64,000 bases of DNA from Sinotaia quadrata (Eukaryota > Mollusca > Gastropoda > Architaenioglossa > Viviparidae). Positions 24,809-36,749 of the stretch are shown here, piece after piece (within the stretch, counting starts at the first letter, position 1; each line of letters opens with the position of its first letter). The stretch lies in NCBI GenBank assembly GCA_028829895.1, contig CM054180.1, forward strand, positions 97,090,135 to 97,154,134, read 5' to 3'. Below the pieces are notes generated by a model. It did no database searches. It worked only from the letters and a program-made list of their open reading frames with translations, and had not been told where the DNA came from. A program made the position numbers and the translations under genes.

Positions 24809-25302
24809 CTGAAAAATAACACACTTCTGATAATGAAACTTTTTGCAGTTTATGGAAGATAAAGTTTTAAAAAAATACTTCCTAATTCATGAATTCACTT
24901 TGTTAATGCAAAGCAATTAGCATAACCATTATCTGCGGGAAATAATACAATAGAGTTATGATCTCCCCTCGGATTTAAACAAGTATTTTAATTACGAAAT
25001 GTTAGCAGTGTAACAGCACAAATAAAATATGTTGAAATACATCACATAGAGCAACTTTATGAAAATGAGTGGTTCTTTGATCATTTGTTAGTTTGATTTT
25101 GTCATCTTGTATCTGGATTTAAAGTGCTATTTTTGTGAAAGTTTAAAACAAAAATTATCATAAATGAATATTGTGCAACATAAGGGATTTATATATAATG
25201 TTCGTTAAACTTCGTATTATTTATTCTAATTATTATCTAAATATTGACAGTTTAATGGAAACAAAACGGTCGAGTCTGATAATGCATGAATCTTTAAGAG
25301 AG

Positions 25303-25410
25303 AAATGGGGGGGGGGGGGCAGCGTAAAATAAATGGAGTGACAGAGACAAATGGATGAACAGAGAAATGGAAATAGAGTGAGAGAGCGAGCGAGAGAGAG
25401 AGAGGGCGAG
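25303..25410. repeat. Poly-G run and (GA)n
   Basis: G run at 25307-25319, then GAGA/GCGA-rich DNA around 25380-25412, inside the intron of peptide gene A. Confidence 0.9.
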
Positions 25411-25715
25411 AGACTGAAACAAGTCGATGGAACACAAAGGGTTAGAGAAAATGTAAGGTGTGGAAACAATTATAAATGATCACTTATGGTTCTTTAAATT
25501 TAACTTTAAAAAATTTAGCCACATTTGAATATTATTAGAAAAATATATATTTTGAAGAAATAATGTAGCATGGATGTGATGCAGATTTGAATACTTTCCG
25601 TTGCATTTAATATTAAATTTAATTTAATATTGCAATTAAATATTAATTGTGTTTGACATTGTTCAAATTCAAACAACACTCTACAAATGTTTATGATTAA
25701 TAGAATGGTACTCAC

Positions 25716-25932
25716 CCTCACACTTAAAGGATGAAATAGAATTAGTCGGGTACGCAATAAAATATCCAAAGGGTGGAAAACAGTATGAACTTGAGTAGAA
25801 AGCATACTTTGGGTAAGTGCAGTAAGATCCACTTAACTGACGCTCTTCAACATATTGTGTCGCAAATTCTTCAAAGTCTGGACTGCATACACAACAGGCT
25901 ACGACCATCAGCAACAGGACGACGACCTTCAT
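25716..25932 (-). CDS. Exon 1 of small secreted Cys-rich peptide gene (locus A)
   Basis: The ATG opens a classic secretory signal: MK, a run of V and L, then a likely cleavage near residue 16-18 (CVCS/P). The rest is an acidic short propeptide-like segment (residues 19-31), then RQLSGSYCTYPKY and a Tyr/Ser/Phe-rich domain ending FKCE. The exon is 72 codons plus one base and ends at GAGG with donor GTGAGT (phase 1). Joined to 24672-24808 the protein is 117 residues with eight cysteines outside the signal. A CTTTCAG acceptor about 33 bases upstream of the ATG suggests a 5'UTR intron, as in the two related loci. A near-identical exon lies at 30406-30622. Function is unknown; a secreted mucosal, defensive or signalling peptide would fit, but nothing here decides it. 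Confidence 0.82.
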
Positions 25933-25979
25933 TTTTCTTGAACCGTTCTAATGAAATGACTGAAAGTGAAGTTTTGTGT

Positions 25980-26333
25980 GAGATTACTAATGATGACATA
26001 ATTTGTTTCTTGTAACGTCTTATTCTTTCTTACATTCATTTTGTTTATCTCCCTTACTAATGATGACATAATTTGTTTTTTGTCCTGACTCAGTCTTTCT
26101 TACATTCATTTTGTTTATCTCCCTTACTAATGATGACATAATTTGTTTTTTGTCCTGACCCAGTCTTTCTTACATTCATTTTGTTTATCTCCCTTACTAA
26201 TGATGACATAATTTGTTTTTTGTCCTGACTCAGTCTTTCTTACATTCATTTTGTTTATCTCCCTTACTAATGATGACATAATTTGTTTTTTGTCCTGACT
26301 CAGTCTTTCTTACATTCATTTTATTTATCTCCT
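25980..26333. repeat. 70-bp tandem array, about 5 copies, just upstream of peptide gene A
   Basis: Unit TTACTAATGATGACATAATT then TGTTTTTTGTCCTGACTCAG and TCTTTCTTACATTCATTTTG. It starts about 50 bases 5' of the start codon at 25932 (minus-strand gene). A single diverged unit-like sequence stands at the matching place upstream of locus B. Confidence 0.93.
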
Positions 26334-27302
26334 TCCCTATTCGTTTTTTCTGTCCTTCCCTACCCGTCTGTTTTTTTTAATTGAATTTTTTTTCTAGTTT
26401 TGTCTCTTTTTTCTTCCACTTTCTCTATTTATCATGGATTGTACATTCTCAATAAAATAATTTTAATCGCGATCCATTTAATTTTGTTTTCCCCATATCA
26501 TAACGGCAGCTTGCATTTTCGTTTACTGTAAAGTGTGGAAATTAACTCTTGGTTTTATTAAGTACAAGATGAAAAATAATTATAATCGACTACCATACTT
26601 TCGCAATCAGCCAATCAACGTTACTAGCCCTTCATTATGTCTTAAGGCTGGATTGCATTTTTTGCAATTTGTTTAAGTTACCTTTTGACAAAGTTATACA
26701 CTAGAATTTTTGAAAGCGCGATTACATACACGTGAACAAGTTGAAGAAAATCCGAGCTGTAGTGTATTGTCGTAGTCGTAATGACGTTCATTGTCCACTC
26801 TTTCTGAACACTCGTTTCTAAATATTTCTTCAATAATAATCATGAATATCACTCCTAACGAGTCAGGCAGGCCAAGTAGTTATGCTAAGGGGAGATAATA
26901 AATTGACAGTATTGAAACATGTAGGGTCAAGGTAACATCATTAACCGCCTAATATTATCAGTAAATGAGTGAATATTTGAATGTATAATTTTTGTTTGAA
27001 AACTCAAATCGTCCTTCTCAAATATATCGAACCGCGATAAAAAATACGTTCCTATCTTGCCTGATTAATTACTTTTCATATATATATATATATATGATCT
27101 TTTCTTGCCTGATTAATTACGCTTAAAATATATATATATATATATATATATATACATTTAATACTAAGGATATCGGCAGTAGAAAGGCAACATTACAAAC
27201 TCACCAATAACGTTTATAGATGGCTGTTCTCCTTCTTGTACTCAGTTGAAAATTTTTGTCCAGATTTATTCCGTTTTATATCAAGCGAATTAAGTACGTG
27301 CA
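26334..27302. other. Region without recognised gene
   Basis: AT-rich; (TA)n tracts at 27079-27095 and 27127-27154. Confidence 0.5.
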
Positions 27303-27450
27303 TTATAATTCGTGAAAATCACCGCCTGTGAATGATTTTGTATTTCCGTCTTCTATTGTCTGGTACCATATGGATGAGTTTGCTGACCATGCGATGACAA
27401 ACAATGACTGAGTCAAAACTTCAACATTAGTTGCACGCTTCCTAGACCAT
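27303..27450 (-). other. Candidate terminal exon, unidentified
   Basis: The minus strand has an acceptor-like TGTTTTCCAG at 27451-27460, 49 codons in a non-repetitive frame (WSRKRATNVEVLTQSLFV... to GGDFHEL), a TAA stop and AATAAA at 27264-27269. It lies between peptide loci B and A on the same strand, but it has no cysteine and its phase (needs two bases) does not fit the phase-1 end of locus B. It may be a decayed or unrelated exon. Confidence 0.25.
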
Positions 27451-27459
27451 CTGGAAAAC

Positions 27460-29160
27460 AGCACGAAATATATTTTTGGGAGCCAAGCTAAAAATAGCAA
27501 ACATTCTCACTTATTATTTTTTGTTCCATGCCATGTTTTGTTTTTTTTCCATAGCACATCCGGGTACCCATATTCTCAAGCCTTATATGTATCATGTTGA
27601 TGTACAGTTTTTGTGTAGAATTACCTAAAGTTTAAAGTTTTCCACAAGAGTACTTCCATTGTGGCAGCATATTCCCTATGATTGTCAGGCAGAAATTTGC
27701 CTCATTTCTTCCCAATAATCTCTTATCTGAATACACATTTCCAAACATTCTGCTTGTCAACCTTCAAATCTTCTTGAAGGACAGAAAAATGTTTTCTTTT
27801 ATTGAATGTTTTGCTTTTTCCTCCAATGATTAACATTTACGATACTGATATTCCAACAGTGTCGTTAGCTTTGCTCTATAGATATCTTAGTAAAAGATAT
27901 AGCATGATGCATTAAAACATCAGTGGATTAGAGGAAGCTAGTTCATTTGCTATGGTCAAACAGTTGGCCAAATTTGGACCCCAAAAAGAGGTGGCCAGTG
28001 GATTTTGGGCTGTGGTTAAATCACATTTAAATCAGTTGACAAACAGCTTTCACAAGAACATGACAACACATAATTATGGCAAGAATTCGCTGGAAACAAA
28101 CATTTGAATTGACACATCCCCAAAGGTTCCTTGAAACTGACAAACTATTGCAAAAACTGAATTTGTTTTCTCATTCAAAAACTATCTTACAGAGAGCGAG
28201 AAATACTAGCCTTGACTACATTCCCAAAACATCAGTCACCTACAGATTTTTCTTGTGCAAGTATTTTGTCCAAAAGCAGTATGGTGAAGTTTACTATATC
28301 AAGAAATTACAGGTAAAAGTAAAATAAATAAAAAATGGAGAAAATGCAAAATGGGGTGGGTGGTGGTGGGAGATGCAAAAGGCTCTTCTCCTCTCTCCTC
28401 TTGTTAGTGGAGAATTGGCTATACTGAAATCACATATACTGCTTATAATCTCTTCCTCATCGTTAGAATTCTAAGGAAGAAGAAAGATGACAAAATGTTT
28501 AAAGAATTACTCTAGTACATTTTAGCAAAATAATAATGAAAAATACACATTGTTTAAACCCCTATAGAGAATGATAAATGAACATGATTTTTAAAGACTT
28601 TTGTAGAAATAAACGTCAACCTTGAAGCTACATAAGAATGTGTGGATTATTGGATATGGGTGAGGTAAGATTTGATTATCACGTGACACAATTGATGGTG
28701 GGATGGTGGGGTACATACGATCTAATGTTTTTAATTTAGTGGTACTGGGTTGGTTAATTTCATTCCCTTGGGAATCAAGAACGGCGATTGGGGTGCAAGT
28801 TCAACAAACTTGAAACGTGCGTGATAGAGGAAGAATTGTGTGGGGGAATTAAATGAAGCACGCATTGTCCTATAAATGTATATGGGTCAGGGACAAACTA
28901 AAAAGTACATTACAACAGCTGGCCATAACACCTGTTGAAGTTGGCATCTTTCACTTTCAGACAGTTTAATAAAACTTAGCTCGTTTACTTTCTTGCCTGA
29001 TACTTTGTTTTAATGAGAATAATAGTTTGCATACATTTTAATAATAATTGTTTATTCTTTTCAAATGACAAAATAAATTATAGGAGAGGCCATTTCTTTA
29101 ATTATACATTAACCCCGTACATATTGCGCATGTACCTCTCTTGAAAATAGAAATTATTCT
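27460..29160. other. Region with unrecognised coding-like pieces
   Basis: Plus frames at about 27950-28072 (MVKQLAKFGPQKEVASGFWA...) and 28076-28327 (MARIRWKQTFELTHPQRF...) are non-repetitive and adjacent in different frames, as in a decayed transposon gene. I do not recognise the family. Confidence 0.3.
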
Positions 29161-29264
29161 TCTGTTAATTAACACACAGGAAAGCCATTGAGGCTGAAAA
29201 CGATGTATAACATTTATAAAAGAAAACACAGGTGACGACGGAAGACAGAAGAGAGACAGAAATA

Positions 29265-29500
29265 GGCAAGAAATTAAAGAAGGGGAGAAAGGAAGAGAGA
29301 AATAGGCAGAGAAATAAAAGAAGGGGAGAAAGGAAGAGAGAAATAGGCAGAGAAATAAAAGAAGGGGAGAAAGGAAGAGAGAAATAGACAGAGAAATAAA
29401 AGAAGGGGAGAAAGGAAGAGCGAAATAGGCAGAGAAATAAAAGAAGGGGAGAAAGGAAGAGAGAAATAGACAGAGAAATAAAAGAAGCGGAGAAAGAGAG
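29265..29500. repeat. 41-bp purine-rich tandem array, about 6 copies
   Basis: Unit AGAGAAATAAAAGAAGGGGA then GAAAGGAAGAGAGAAATAGGC. The long minus open frame (29165-29554) is a repeat artefact. Confidence 0.92.
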
Positions 29501-29717
29501 AGAGAAAGGGAGCGACCTACAAAGAAAGTGACTGGATAAAAAAAACAGTGACAATCAGATCAAATTTGCGAGAGGAAAAGAGGAAGAGAGAAAGACATTT
29601 AGACTGACGAGGCGAAGAGAAACACAAAGCGAGACAAAGTGAGAGACAAAAAGAAAGAAACTTAAAGAACAGACAAAACGAGACATAAAGAAATACAGCG
29701 AACGAGCAAGCGAGTAC

Positions 29718-29719
<2 letters not shown>

Positions 29720-29782
<63 letters not shown>
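29720..29782. repeat. (GA)n microsatellite
   Basis: About 30 perfect units, at the end of a longer purine-rich strand (29265-29820). Confidence 0.95.
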
Positions 29783-29784
<2 letters not shown>

Positions 29785-29892
29785 CCAAACAGAACAGAAG
29801 GAGAGAGTGAAAGAAGAAGAATTAAATTGAGTGTTCATTAATATTTAAACATTATAAACACGGAAATGTTAGATTACGTTAGAAAATGTTAT

Positions 29893-30320
29893 TTGAAAGA
29901 AAGAATGAAAGATATGTATAATATATATATATCAATGTTATTTGAAAGAAAGAATGAAAGATATGTATAATATATATATATCAATGTTATTTGAAAGAAA
30001 GAATGAAAGATATGTGTAATATATATCAATGTTATTTGAAAGAACGAATGGAAGATATGTATAATATATATATCAATGTTATTTGAAAGAAAGAATGAAA
30101 GATATGTATAATATATATCAATGTTATTTGAAAGAAAGAATGAAAGATATGTATAATATATATATCAATGTTATTTGAAAGAAAGAATGAAAGATATGTA
30201 TAATATATATATATATCAATGTTATTTGAAAGAAAGAATGAAAGATATGTGTAATATATATCAATGTTATTTGAAAGAACGAATGGAAGATATGTATAAT
30301 ATATATCAATGTTATTTGTA
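29893..30320. repeat. ~45-51-bp tandem array 3' of peptide exon B
   Basis: Unit TCAATGTTATTTGAAAGAAA then GAATGAAAGATATGTATAAT and a variable (TA)n. Length varies with the TA count; every other group of units carries GAACGAATGG variants, suggesting higher-order duplication. Confidence 0.92.
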
Positions 30321-30405
30321 AGATATTTACTATTAATTTACAATGACATTGTTCTAGTTCAATCAAAACTTAACAGATGTAAAAATATAGTTGCATGATA
30401 CCTAC

Positions 30406-30622
30406 CCTCGCATTTGTAGGATGAAATAGAGTTAGTCGGGTAGGCAACAAAAATATCCAAAGGTCGAAAGCAATATGTACTTGAGTAGTAAACATACTGT
30501 GGGTAAGTGCAGTAAGATCCACTCAACTGGCGCTCTTCAAATGCATTCGTCTCTGAGTCTTCAAAGACTGGACTGCATACACAAGAGACTACGACCATCA
30601 GCAACAGGACGACGACCCTCAT
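30406..30622 (-). CDS. Exon 1 of small secreted Cys-rich peptide gene (locus B), paralogue of locus A
   Basis: Same length (72 codons plus one base), same phase-1 end (GAGG then GTAGGT) and same layout as 25716-25932: signal peptide starting MRVVVLLLMVV, acidic linker, EERQLSGSYCTYP, Tyr-rich middle and a YKCE end. The sequence upstream is also related: an acceptor (CTACAG) about 34 bases before the ATG is followed by a leader similar to that of locus A. I could not find a matching second exon between here and locus A. It may splice to the second exon at 24672-24808, making the two first exons alternatives, or its own second exon may be lost. Differences from locus A are mostly substitutions in the mature region, with cysteines kept. 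Confidence 0.75.
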
Positions 30623-30693
30623 TTTCCTTGAAACATTCTGATAAAAAGACTGTAGACAAAGATATGTGTACCATTAGTAATAATAGCATAACT

Positions 30694-30737
30694 TCTTTCT
30701 TTTTTTCTTTCTTTTTTCTTTCTTCCTTCCTTCCTTC

Positions 30738-30792
<55 letters not shown>

Positions 30793-30829
30793 TTTTTCTT
30801 TCTTTCTTCCTTCCTTCCTTCCTTCCTTC

Positions 30830-30863
<34 letters not shown>

Positions 30864-30907
30864 CTGTGTGTGTGTGTGCGTGTGCGTGTGTGTGCGTGCG
30901 TGCGTGC

Positions 30908-30946
<39 letters not shown>
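30694..30946. repeat. Compound (TTTC)n (TTCC)n (GT)n microsatellite
   Basis: Pyrimidine tracts to 30862, then GT/GTGC to 30946. It starts about 70 bases upstream of the start codon of peptide exon B. Confidence 0.95.
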
Positions 30947-30947
<1 letters not shown>

Positions 30948-30949
30948 TC

Positions 30950-31710
30950 CTTGGCAGAAGATATAAGTTTTCAGTTATTATTTTTAGTTTGTTAATTGTT
31001 TGACATTTTTCCTTTGCTTGTACCGTTAGTGTCGTGCTGTCAAGCAGACGATCTATCTGTTGAAGTCTGACGTCACGGTGATTTGCATCCTACCACAAAA
31101 TCTACTGGTTCCAGTGTCAGTTTAGTTTGTACATGGGGGACTACTCACAGTGTATTCAGGATTTTTAATTCAGTCAACTCGAGTTTCCGTCTCATAGTTG
31201 GTGCTTTTCAAGAGGTCTCAACACTGATATTAATCTTAATTTTCACCACTCATCCATTCTGGCTCATGTCCTCAGAGTGCTGCACTAATTTATTTTCCCC
31301 GCACAAATTTTTCCTCGACTGATAATTAATTTTGTTAAAGCTAGTCATTACTAACAAGCCACGGTCTCAAGAAACTGGCCGATTGTGTTCGTTTCTCTGA
31401 TACCTGTCTTACACCTTTCCTTACAGTACGTCACAAATCTGGAGCCTATCGCTGTAGAAGTAAATCAATATCATCAAGTCTTTGGATAAATGTACGCAGA
31501 TAAATGTACGCAGATTGCATATTTCTAATGGAACCAGCTTTCCTTGGATGTGGATTCGAACTTAAATTTTTTACAATTTTAATTCTAATGATTATGGCGA
31601 TTAGGATGACGGGACCTACTACTGTTTCAATAAACTTAATTATCAAAAAAGTCCTCATCATCATCAACGTAACCACCACCACCACCATAACCTACATCAT
31701 CATCATTCCC
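30950..31710. other. Region without recognised gene
   Basis: Mixed composition with short open frames; ends in a (CAT/CAC)n-rich strand near 31660-31720. Nothing recognised. Confidence 0.5.
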
Positions 31711-31711
31711 A

Positions 31712-31975
31712 TCATCACCATATAAATCATTATAATATTCATCATTAGTTAATACTTAAATTACATCACCATATAAACCATTATAATATTCATCATTAAT
31801 TAATACTTAAATTACATCACCATATAAATCATTACAATATTCATCATTAATTAATACTTAAATGACATCACCATATAAATCATTACAATATTCATCATTA
31901 ATTAATACTTAAATTACATCACCATATAAATCATTACAATATTCATCATTAATTAATCCTTAAATTACATCATCG
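31712..31975. repeat. 51-bp tandem array, about 5 copies
   Basis: Unit ATTACATCACCATATAAATC then ATTACAATATTCATCATTAA and TTAATACTTAA. Confidence 0.93.
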
Positions 31976-31979
31976 ACAT

Positions 31980-32688
31980 CATTATTAATGTTAAATAAAT
32001 TAGGTTTGTTTATTCTCCTAATATGTTATTTCTCATTTCTTCCACCCTTAAGACGTAAACCAACATTATGTAACTCATCTATCTCCTATAAATATTTCTA
32101 TATTTTTTGTGAAATGTTCTGCAAATACCTTGGGAACGAGCAAATCCATGTTCAAGGTTCCAAAACCATACAATTCATGTATATTTCTGTAAACAAGAAT
32201 ATGGTTATGGTGTGGGTGGTGGGTGGGAGGTGGTGTGTGTGTGTGTGGGTGTTGTAAAATGTCGCATTCTAAACTGATACATTTATATATGATGAAAGAG
32301 AGATTACCCTTTACCGTGCATGATTAATTTCGAGCGTTAACAGTTGTCCCCCTTTCACAAATGCGGCTGTAAAACGTGTCTGTTTTGCCCCATAATTAAT
32401 ATATAGAACCAATAAATAAGCTCTTAAGGACTTAAACAGAAAAATGTAGAAGTTCTTCTCTCGCTCTTTCCCCTTCTCTATGTATTTAAGTATATTTTTT
32501 CCAAATTCAGAGAATGATTTCTGTTAATGAATTTTGTAGTCTACATTAATAAAGCACAATCACTTTCATTGATACTGTGATTATGTAACAAATGACATAA
32601 ATGCGGAGTTCCTTTTTTCAAAATAAATTTGAGAATCCAATTATGTGCGATCTATATTGCAAATGATAATTTTGTGATTCATTGAAAG
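31980..32688. other. Region without recognised gene
   Basis: AT-rich with a GTGG-rich patch at 32205-32255; nothing recognised. Confidence 0.5.
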
Positions 32689-32985
32689 TTTGCTAGGAAT
32701 AATTAGAGTATTTTAGTATTGTTAGGAATAATTAGAGTATTTTAGTATTGTTAGGAATAATTAGAGTATTTTAGTATTGTTAGGAATAATTAGAGTATTT
32801 TAGTATTGTTAGGAATAATTAGAGTATTTTAGTATGAAACGTTTGCTAGGAATAATTAGAGTATTTTAGTATTGTTAGGAATAATTAGAGTATTTTAGTA
32901 TGAAACGGTTGCTAGGAATAGTTAGAGTATTTTAGTATGAAACGTTTGCTAGGAATAATTAGAATATTTTAGCATGAAACGTAAC
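32689..32985. repeat. 29-bp tandem array, about 10 copies
   Basis: Unit GTTAGGAATAATTAGAGTAT then TTTAGTATT, with longer variants carrying GAAACGTTTGC. Confidence 0.93.
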
Positions 32986-33878
32986 AAAGCAAATGCGTAC
33001 ATTGACCAGAAAGAAAAGTTTGTTATTCCACTAACTAGCTTCACATAGTGGTCCACTTTACTTTTAGTTATTTTTATAATAGCACCATAGGTGAGTCAGT
33101 TAGTACGAGGGGTGGCAAAGTGCAACAGCACCACGTAAAGAGGACCAATGCGAAATAACTCTCGTCAGTGAGTTTTGAATGATTATTTGAATATCATACT
33201 CTCCCTTTGTCAAGTGAAATTTATTAGTTTAGTTCACAAAGAATCAGTCTTACACTTTACGAAGTAAATGATGAAACATACATAAAATCTCTGTGTAGAT
33301 ATTTTACTCATTAAAGTAACTACATTCGAAATATGCGAACTTTCCGACGAAATTTAAAATAGTTGTCCTTTTAATCAGAGTTTAAATTAATTATCAGACA
33401 AAATGAAAAATATAATTGTTTCTCTTAATGTTTGAGATATCATAAACATCACACCAGTCGATAAGAAAACAGTAGTAAACTTGCACAGTAACTCTGGCAA
33501 TAAAATTTCAGTTTACTGCATGGCCCGTACATGGATATGTTTTTTTCTGATAATAATATCAGTCGAAGGAAAAATATATCGTCATCAGACTAGATAAAAC
33601 ACAATTGTCTAACGTTGACTCCAGTGCGTTTGTAGAAATAATTATTTTTATCCTCTTCAATTCCTTTTCATGTGTTATAAAAAATTCAGTATGTTGGAGA
33701 AACTGGTTCAACAATTAATTAGCAAAATATCACCAATATGAAAAATAAAGTAAATAAACCAAGCACGTCTCTATGGAACAATTAGAGGCTTAAAAAGATA
33801 AGATTACAAGAAATATAATTAACATATTAGTGTAGTATTTTAAACAAAGTGGTATACATATAACATTTGGTGACGAAA
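32986..33878. other. Region without recognised gene
   Basis: AT-rich; adjoins the 3' side of the decayed LINE and may hold its untranslated tail, but I cannot define an end. Confidence 0.4.
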
Positions 33879-35960
33879 TTAGTCTATCTTATGATTAGTA
33901 GTGGTGGTGGGGGGGGTGCTTCTGTTTCCGCTTTCAAACTTGCCTCTTTCTGTATGTTGAATGTTTTGTCGCTGTTTCATCAGCTTTTTCGCACATGCTG
34001 GACATGGAGAGGATTTTATTTCCAAGTATTTGCTAATGTCTGTTTGGTTGTTTTCTTCCATGTTTCTTTGTCCTTTAGGGGTGGGTGAGTTGATATAATC
34101 TTTACTGCTTCTATCTTTATTGTTGTTCCAGATGTAGTCTACCAGGCCTATGGCTTCACCTTCAATAACATCTTTGATTTCTTGCGTCCTCTGCCCCCCC
34201 CCCCTCCTTTCCAAGATACATAGAGCCTGTCTACGTCTGCTTTTGGGTATAAGGCTTTATGCATTGTGAATAGGTTTCTTGTTTTTCTGTCCTGTTCATT
34301 TATTTCATTTGTTGTCCAATCTTTCATACCTCAAGTATAACTGACTACAGGTATTGCGTAGGCATTAAGAGCTTGTATTTTGTTAGCTCATTTACTTCAC
34401 CTTGGACTTCACTCTGCATATTTATTTGATGAAGTAGTATCCCCAGGTATTTTCTTACCTTTTCATTGAAACATCGTTGATTGTTTTCGATGTCGAATTG
34501 TAGGTCTTCTGTTGTTTTGATCATGTCTTCCTTGTCAAGGCCGAATTTCATATTAATGTCCTCATTCTAGATCTTGACAGTATTGATCAGCGAAGTGATG
34601 TCAGGTTCAGTTTTACTGTATAGCATTAGGTCGTCCATGTACAGTAAAGTGATGTCAGGTTCAGTTGTACTGTATAGCATTAGATCGTCCATGTACAGTA
34701 AATGGCAGATAAACTGTCCAGATTTCATTTTGTTTCCTAATCCTGTTTTCCGGATGATTTAACTGAAAATATTTAGGGCAATGCATAACAGCAGTGGTGA
34801 CAATAATCACCTTGGAAGATTACACATTTTATTGGTATGTCTGCATTTCTGTGTTGTTGCACGTGAGGGTGGTTGTCCAGTTTTTCATTGATTCTTGAAT
34901 TTGTTCACAGGTTAGAATTTGTTTGTTTCAAGGTGAGTCATGATTTTGTCAGATATAATTCCTGACGGTAATTTTCAAGTAGTTGATATGTATCTGATTG
35001 GACAATAGTTGTTTGGTGTTGTGCCTTTCTCTGGATCTTTCATAATCAGACTTGTTTTTCCTTTTGCCATCGAGACTGGCAAGGTTTCTGTTTGTTTAGT
35101 ATGTCTTGCAGTTGTTCATCAAGTCTACCATGTAAGGAGGTAAGGTCATTCAACCAGAATATTTGTCCATTTTGGCATCTTTCTTACCTTCTTGATGTCA
35201 TTTTCAGTGACTGTGATGTTACATTGTTTAGGTGTGTCTTTATGCTCATCCTTCACTTCCTTAAACAGTCTGGATGAAGTGGTATGCGTATTTGGATTGC
35301 TCCAAATGTTTTCGCAGAAGAATTTGGTGTCGCTAATATTTGGCATCTGTTGTTCTATTCTGGATTTTCCTTAGCATTCTTGGCATAGTCTTCCAGGGTC
35401 AGTTTTGAATGTTTTGTTCTGTTGGAATTGCTGACATCTTGCAGTATCTTCAGACGGTGGATTTATCCCAGTAATCTTTGATTTCTATTGCGGTTTCAAT
35501 GTTTCTGCAATTGAGATGGTATTTGGTAACTAATGTTACTATTTACCTTTTCATTTGGCTTATTTCTTTCCTAGTGCATTATATTTTATTTTCTATTCTT
35601 CTCTTCCATGGTGGTAGTGGTATGTTATTGATGGTTGTTTTGTTAGTACTTTGGCTGGCAATGGTTTGATATACAATTACTATTTGCAAATGGCGTATAT
35701 TAGACTATTGGGTTTTGTGATATTTTCAGTGGGGATATGTTCTATACTTCGTTTGCCTTATGAATGCCTATTCTTAGAGCTTTGTTGTTTTGCAGCCTTC
35801 TTGTTGGGTTTCTGCCTACATGTGACTTATTTTTGTCCATAAAATCTTTTATGTCTTCCAACATGCATTGCTGTTCTTCAGTTAAATCGTTGGTTATTTA
35901 TCCAGTGTAGACGTCATCTGGGTTTGATTGTTGTGACGTTGTGGATGTTTCATTGCATAT
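33879..35960 (-). pseudogene. Decayed non-LTR retrotransposon (LINE) reverse transcriptase
   Basis: Reading the minus strand through several frameshifts and stops gives, in order: an N-terminal basic helix region (PLPWKRRIENKINALRKEI near 35600); CENIWSNPNTH and FKEVKDEHKDTP (35150-35340); FWLNDLTSLHGRLDEQLQ (near 35100); the RT catalytic motif YMDDLMLYS at two adjacent places (34594-34701); MKFGLDKEDM and KYLGILLHQ (34400-34560); LNAYAIPVVSYT; and HKALYPKADVDRLYVS with a GGG run (34200-34340). This order fits RTs that databases often label type-1 or R2-like element in molluscs and cnidarians. The 'xxGGRG' block is disrupted by a homopolymer C tract at 34194-34204. No intact endonuclease or zinc finger was recognised. 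Confidence 0.85.
34594..34701. repeat. 54-bp in-frame tandem duplication of the RT active-site segment
   Basis: Two 54-bp copies differ at only a few bases, and each encodes the YMDDLMLYS motif followed by TEPDIT. The period is 18 codons, so the frame is kept. Confidence 0.9.
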
Positions 35961-35974
35961 TTGCTCGATGATGC

Positions 35975-36172
35975 TCTATATTTGTAAATTTGAGAATTCC
36001 TATACTTTAGTTCATTATTTGTAAATTTGAGAATTCCTACTTTAGTTCATTATTTGTAAATTTGAGACATTCCTATACTTTAGTTCATTATTTCTAAATT
36101 TGAGACATTCCTATACTTTAGTTCATTATTTCTAAATTTGAGACATTCCTATACTTTAGTTCATTATTTCTA
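35975..36172. repeat. 38-bp tandem array, about 5 copies
   Basis: Unit TTTGAGACATTCCTATACTT then TAGTTCATTATTTCTAAA. It abuts the 5' side of the LINE remnant. Confidence 0.92.
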
Positions 36173-36174
36173 AC

Positions 36175-36743
<569 letters not shown>

Positions 36744-36749
36744 CAAAAT

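Noticed and set aside
29165..29554. 129-codon Leu/Ser/Phe-rich frame
   Set aside because: Product of a 41-bp purine-rich repeat read on the opposite strand.
30475..30966. 163-codon plus frame over peptide exon B and the microsatellite
   Set aside because: Antisense of a supported exon followed by simple repeat.
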